NCBI RefSeq assembly: GCF_009078285.1
Contig: NZ_RQSP01000027.1
Span: 1 to 34,982, forward strand
Length of the DNA stretch: 34,982 nt
Direction: 5' to 3'
Source of the DNA: Bifidobacterium jacchi
Lineage (GTDB): Bacteria; Actinomycetota; Actinomycetes; Actinomycetales; Bifidobacteriaceae
Shown here piece after piece: positions 32,467-34,982 of the stretch. Each line of letters starts with the position of its first letter. Positions within the stretch are counted from its first letter, which is position 1. The notes under the pieces were generated by a model, which worked only from the letters and a program-made list of their open reading frames with translations, did no database searches and was not told the DNA's origin. The position numbers were made by a program, and so were the translations under genes.

Positions 32467-32514
32467 GGCGGCTCCCGGTGGCGGACTTCTGTCCGTCCTT
32501 CAACCGGAGCCGCC
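32467..32514 (+). promoter_or_regulatory. Hairpin between receptor and ATPase genes
   Basis: GGCGGCTCCCGGT (32467-32479) pairs with ACCGGAGCCGCC (32503-32514) with one bulged base. No T-run follows, so it is more likely an mRNA-stabilising or attenuating structure that keeps receptor mRNA above ATPase mRNA, a common pattern in ABC importer operons (inference). Confidence 0.45.
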
Positions 32515-32542
32515 GGCGAAACGAACCGACAAGGAGCATACG

Positions 32543-34354
32543 ATGAGCGAACCGCGCGCGATCGTGACCGTTGACGGACTGTCCGTCAGCTTCGACGACC
32601 GGGAGGTGACGCATGGCGTGAGTCTGAAACTGTATCCGGGGCGCATCACCGCGTTGGTGGGCGAATCCGGCTCCGGCAAGTCGGTGACCGCCATGGCGCT
32701 GCCGAGGCTGGATCCGTCGGTCGCCACGGTGCGCGGGCACGCGTATCTGGATGCGACCGCTGGGGATGCTGCTGGCTCGGCTGGCGCGGCTGGCTCGACT
32801 GGTGCTGCGGTTGATGCCGGTGATAGCGCGGCGGTTGATGTTACTGCCTCGGACCGTGCTGCGGCCGCCGATCGCGGCGACACGCGGCATGACGACATCG
32901 ATCTGCTGGCCGCCGACGCGCCGCTGCAGCGCATTCGCGGCGAGTACATCGGCACGGTGTTCCAGGAACCGTCCACCGCGTTCAATCCGGTGTTCACACT
33001 CGGCATGCAGGTCGCTGAATCGCTCAAATACCATCAGAAGGGGCTTACCGCGGCGCAGCGAAAGCAGAAGGTGCTCGCCCAGCTGCGCGAGGTCGGTCTC
33101 GACGATGCCGAACGTGTGTGGTCGTCGTATCCGCATCAGCTGTCCGGTGGTCAGCTGCAGCGCGTGATGATCGCCATGGCCATCATCAACCGGCCGAAGG
33201 TGCTGATCGCAGACGAGCCGACCACCGCGCTGGATGTGACCACGCAGAAGGCCATTCTGACGCTGATCGCCCGGCTGGCCAAGGAGCTTGACCTGGCGGT
33301 GCTGCTCATCACGCATGACATGGGCGTGGTCTGGCAGGCGGCGCAGGACATGTATGTGATGCATGACGGGGTGATCGTCGAGCAGGGGAGCGTGGATCGC
33401 GTGTTCCGCAACCCGGCCGACGACTACACGCGGATGCTGCTGGCCGCCGTGCCGCGGCTGCGTGTTGTCGAGCATGTCGCGGAGCGTGTTGCGGAGCGGG
33501 ATTCCGGGGAAGAAGGGTCCGGCGATGCTCGCGATGCCGGCGATGATGGTGGTGCTCGCGATGCCGGCGGCGAACTGTCCGTTTTGGGGGATGCCAAGCG
33601 GATCGCAGTCGTGCAGGACGTGTCGGTCTCCTACAAGTCCGGCACGTTTGCCGTCGAACACATCTCGTTTGATCTGGCCGTGGGCAGGACGCGCGCGCTG
33701 GTCGGCGAGTCCGGTGCCGGCAAGACGACGATCGCCAAGGTCATATCCGGGCAGCTCGCGCCGACGCTCGGGTCGGTGCTGATCGAGGGGCAGGATCTCG
33801 CCAAGGCGCACGGTCGGCGTAAACGCGGGATTCTGTCGCATATGGGATACGTGTTCCAGGACAGCGGTTCGGCGCTAAACCCTCGCAAGACCGTTGCATG
33901 GAGCATCGCCGAGCCGATGAGCGTGCAGGGCGGATTCTCCGAGGCGGAACGCCGCGCGCGCGTGCTTGAGCTGCTTGATCAGGTCGAGTTGCCGGCCGAT
34001 GTGGCCGATCGGTTCCCGCATCAGCTGTCCGGTGGTCAGCGGCAGCGCGTCGGCATCGCGCGTGCGCTGTCGCTGAATCCGTCACTGCTGATCGCCGACG
34101 AGCCGACCTCGTCGCTGGATGTGACCGTGCAGCGGCGAGTGCTCGATCTGCTGCGCCGGCTGCAGCAGGAGCATGGGTTCGCGTGCCTGTTCATCACGCA
34201 TGATCTGGGCATTGTGCAGGAGGTGTCGGATGTGATCACCGTGCTGCGGCATGGGCGCATCGTCGAAAGCGGCGCGACCGACCGCGTGCTCAATGATCCG
34301 CAGGCCGAATACACGCGCACGCTGCTGGACGCCTCGCCCAAGATCGATCTATAG
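32543..34354 (+). CDS. Double ABC ATPase of the peptide importer (DppD-DppF fusion)
   Basis: A 603-residue protein with two complete nucleotide-binding domains, replacing the usual DppD and DppF pair. NBD1 has Walker A GESGSGKS (40-47), LSGGQ (about 200) and LIADEPTTALD. NBD2 has GESGAGKT (388-395), LSGGQRQRVGIARAL (about 495) and LIADEPTSSLD. NBD1 contains an Ala/Gly/Asp-rich insert of about 50 residues between Walker A and the Q-loop (about 72-120), and an Asp/Gly/Glu-rich linker joins the domains. ATG 32543 is chosen for AAGGAG 7 nt upstream; the frame is open from 32465. It completes the importer that begins at 28557. Confidence 0.92.
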   Translation: MSEPRAIVTVDGLSVSFDDREVTHGVSLKLYPGRITALVGESGSGKSVTAMALPRLDPSVATVRGHAYLDATAGDAAGSAGAAGSTGAAVDAGDSAAVDVTASDRAAAADRGDTRHDDIDLLAADAPLQRIRGEYIGTVFQEPSTAFNPVFTLGMQVAESLKYHQKGLTAAQRKQKVLAQLREVGLDDAERVWSSYPHQLSGGQLQRVMIAMAIINRPKVLIADEPTTALDVTTQKAILTLIARLAKELDLAVLLITHDMGVVWQAAQDMYVMHDGVIVEQGSVDRVFRNPADDYTRMLLAAVPRLRVVEHVAERVAERDSGEEGSGDARDAGDDGGARDAGGELSVLGDAKRIAVVQDVSVSYKSGTFAVEHISFDLAVGRTRALVGESGAGKTTIAKVISGQLAPTLGSVLIEGQDLAKAHGRRKRGILSHMGYVFQDSGSALNPRKTVAWSIAEPMSVQGGFSEAERRARVLELLDQVELPADVADRFPHQLSGGQRQRVGIARALSLNPSLLIADEPTSSLDVTVQRRVLDLLRRLQQEHGFACLFITHDLGIVQEVSDVITVLRHGRIVESGATDRVLNDPQAEYTRTLLDASPKIDL

Positions 34355-34370
34355 CCAGTCGGCGTATGGA

Positions 34371-34437
34371 CGTTGCCGTGAAGCAAACAGCGGAGCTGTT
34401 TGTAGGCAACGTTGCTCGACGACAGTCGAGCCGGCAG
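34371..34437. repeat. Two-hairpin repeat unit, copy 1
   Basis: Runs from CGTTGCCGTGAAG to GGCAG. It contains two perfect hairpins, CAAACAGC-GGA-GCTGTTTG and GCTCGAC-GACA-GTCGAGC. It lies 17 bp after the ATPase stop codon and may double as a terminator or mRNA end structure. Confidence 0.85.
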
Positions 34438-34470
34438 ACCGCGCGCGTGGCGCGTCCGTGATTGCGGGGC

Positions 34471-34535
34471 CGTTGCCGTGAAGCAAACAGCGGAGCTGTT
34501 TGTAGAACGTTGCTCGACGACAGTCGAGCTGGCAG
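34471..34535. repeat. Two-hairpin repeat unit, copy 2
   Basis: Same as copy 1, exactly 100 bp later, with a 2-bp deletion (GC lost between the hairpins) and one substitution. Both hairpins are intact. The behaviour is that of a REP-like dispersed element. Confidence 0.85.
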
Positions 34536-34633
34536 GCTGCGCTCTGTGTGTGGTCGGCTTGTCGGCCTGTTCGCCTGTTGTCCGTGAGTCTTTGACGCGG
34601 GATGCCGGGTATGTGTTGGCCGCAATGGCGTGT

Positions 34634-34653
34634 TGGTTGCCAATTGGCAACCA
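34634..34653. promoter_or_regulatory. Perfect 20-bp palindrome, copy 1
   Basis: TGGTTGCCAATTGGCAACCA is its own reverse complement. An identical copy lies at 34808. Operator-like; the target gene would lie beyond the right edge. Confidence 0.7.
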
Positions 34654-34684
34654 TGCTATGGCAATGGGCAAGGCCTTCAGCGGT

Positions 34685-34732
34685 GTCTACCGTCTTACCT
34701 GTCTACTGTCTTACCTGTCTATTGTCTTGTCT
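34685..34732. repeat. 16-bp tandem repeat, three copies
   Basis: GTCTACCGTCTTACCT, GTCTACTGTCTTACCT and GTCTATTGTCTTGTCT, between the two 20-bp palindromes. Confidence 0.85.
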
Positions 34733-34807
34733 GACCCGCGAAAACAAGTCTACTGCGAAACGGATCTGAGGTGCGGCGCGCCATTAGTGTTTCCCGCACT
34801 GTACTGT

Positions 34808-34827
34808 TGGTTGCCAATTGGCAACCA
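34808..34827. promoter_or_regulatory. Perfect 20-bp palindrome, copy 2
   Basis: Identical to the palindrome at 34634-34653, 174 bp away. Two exact copies suggest a repressor that binds both sites, possibly by looping. Confidence 0.7.
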
Positions 34828-34873
34828 GTGGTCTCGGCGTGCGGTACGCAACGCAAAAAAGCCCAATCGCGTT

Positions 34874-34899
34874 GCATCCCACTGTGTGCATCCCACTGT
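34874..34899. repeat. Doubled GCATCCCACTGT motif
   Basis: GCATCCCACTGT at 34874-34885 and 34888-34899; the shorter core TCCCACTG recurs near 34941, and an inverted CCGTGGGA follows at 34901. Possible protein sites near the edge; weak. Confidence 0.45.
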
Positions 34900-34982
34900 C
34901 CCGTGGGACGCAGCGCATAAACAGGACAGAATTTCATTGAGTCCCACTGGCATGCCGACCGACAGCAGGCATACCACGAAGG

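Larger units (their letters stand above)
34355..34982. other. Repeat-rich intergenic region at the right edge
   Basis: No convincing gene. The stretch holds a duplicated 65-67-bp hairpin unit, a 16-bp tandem repeat, two identical 20-bp palindromes, a 7-bp-stem hairpin (GCAACGC 34848-34854 with GCGTTGC 34869-34875) and a doubled GCATCCCACTGT. ORFs of 70-117 codons here only translate the repeats. It looks like the control region of a gene beyond the window. Confidence 0.6.

Noticed and set aside
34719-34977. Minus-strand ORFs of 72-75 codons at the right edge
   Set aside because: They cross the palindrome and repeats, have no ribosome-binding site and no family features.
1-34982. tRNA or rRNA genes
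   Set aside because: I saw no cloverleaf or rRNA-like sequence; the 34371-34535 hairpins do not make a tRNA shape.

Overview
The window is about 35 kb of GC-rich actinobacterial chromosome that reads as Bifidobacterium. Evidence: a 558-residue phosphoglucomutase of the bifidobacterial type, GC-rich codon use strong enough to leave 1-2 kb stop-free shadow ORFs on the opposite strand, FIVAR-repeat surface proteins with Actinobacteria-style sorting signals, and the RecG, TrmD and RsmD sequences. I cannot name the species. I see no rRNA, tRNA, prophage or CRISPR array.

Layout. 1-500: a 19-bp repeat array, then a very large secreted GH84 beta-N-acetylglucosaminidase (501-6800), probably for host glycans. 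6801-8169: a gene-free stretch with a terminator, short tandem repeats and a ten-copy repeat array in two opposed blocks. 8170-9165: an orphan AbiEi-like/DUF559-like protein. 9166-9698: a mobile-element graveyard (a 123-bp MITE-like element and the tail of an IS3-family transposase). 9699-11375 (minus): pgm, with an ABC exporter divergent from it (11700-13508). 13572-14439: a Phd/YefM-RelE toxin-antitoxin operon with a clear promoter. 14464-17658: a predicted 24-codon leader ORF and an enlarged recG. 18288-19631: an APC permease behind a repeat-rich leader. 19964-20110: a possible small protein. 20254-20427: three tandem inverted repeats on a 62-bp period. 20785-25581: a three-gene operon of a cysteine-rich membrane protein, a wall-anchored double thioredoxin-fold protein and a TcyP-like symporter. 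25725-28298: rsmD, a nitroreductase behind a perfect operator-like palindrome, a second MITE copy, and trmD on the minus strand. 28557-34354: a complete peptide ABC importer. 34355-34982: hairpin-bearing duplicated repeats and two identical 20-bp palindromes.

How the genes fit together. The importer operon has both permeases, a lipoprotein receptor and a double ATPase, so it looks functional as a unit. The 20785-25581 operon is the best candidate for an undescribed system: I infer a surface thiol/disulfide capture or reduction module feeding a cystine-type transporter. The rest is housekeeping plus accessory genes. Two themes run through the window: low-complexity Ala/Gly/Asp inserts in otherwise conserved proteins, and a different short tandem repeat in almost every intergenic gap.
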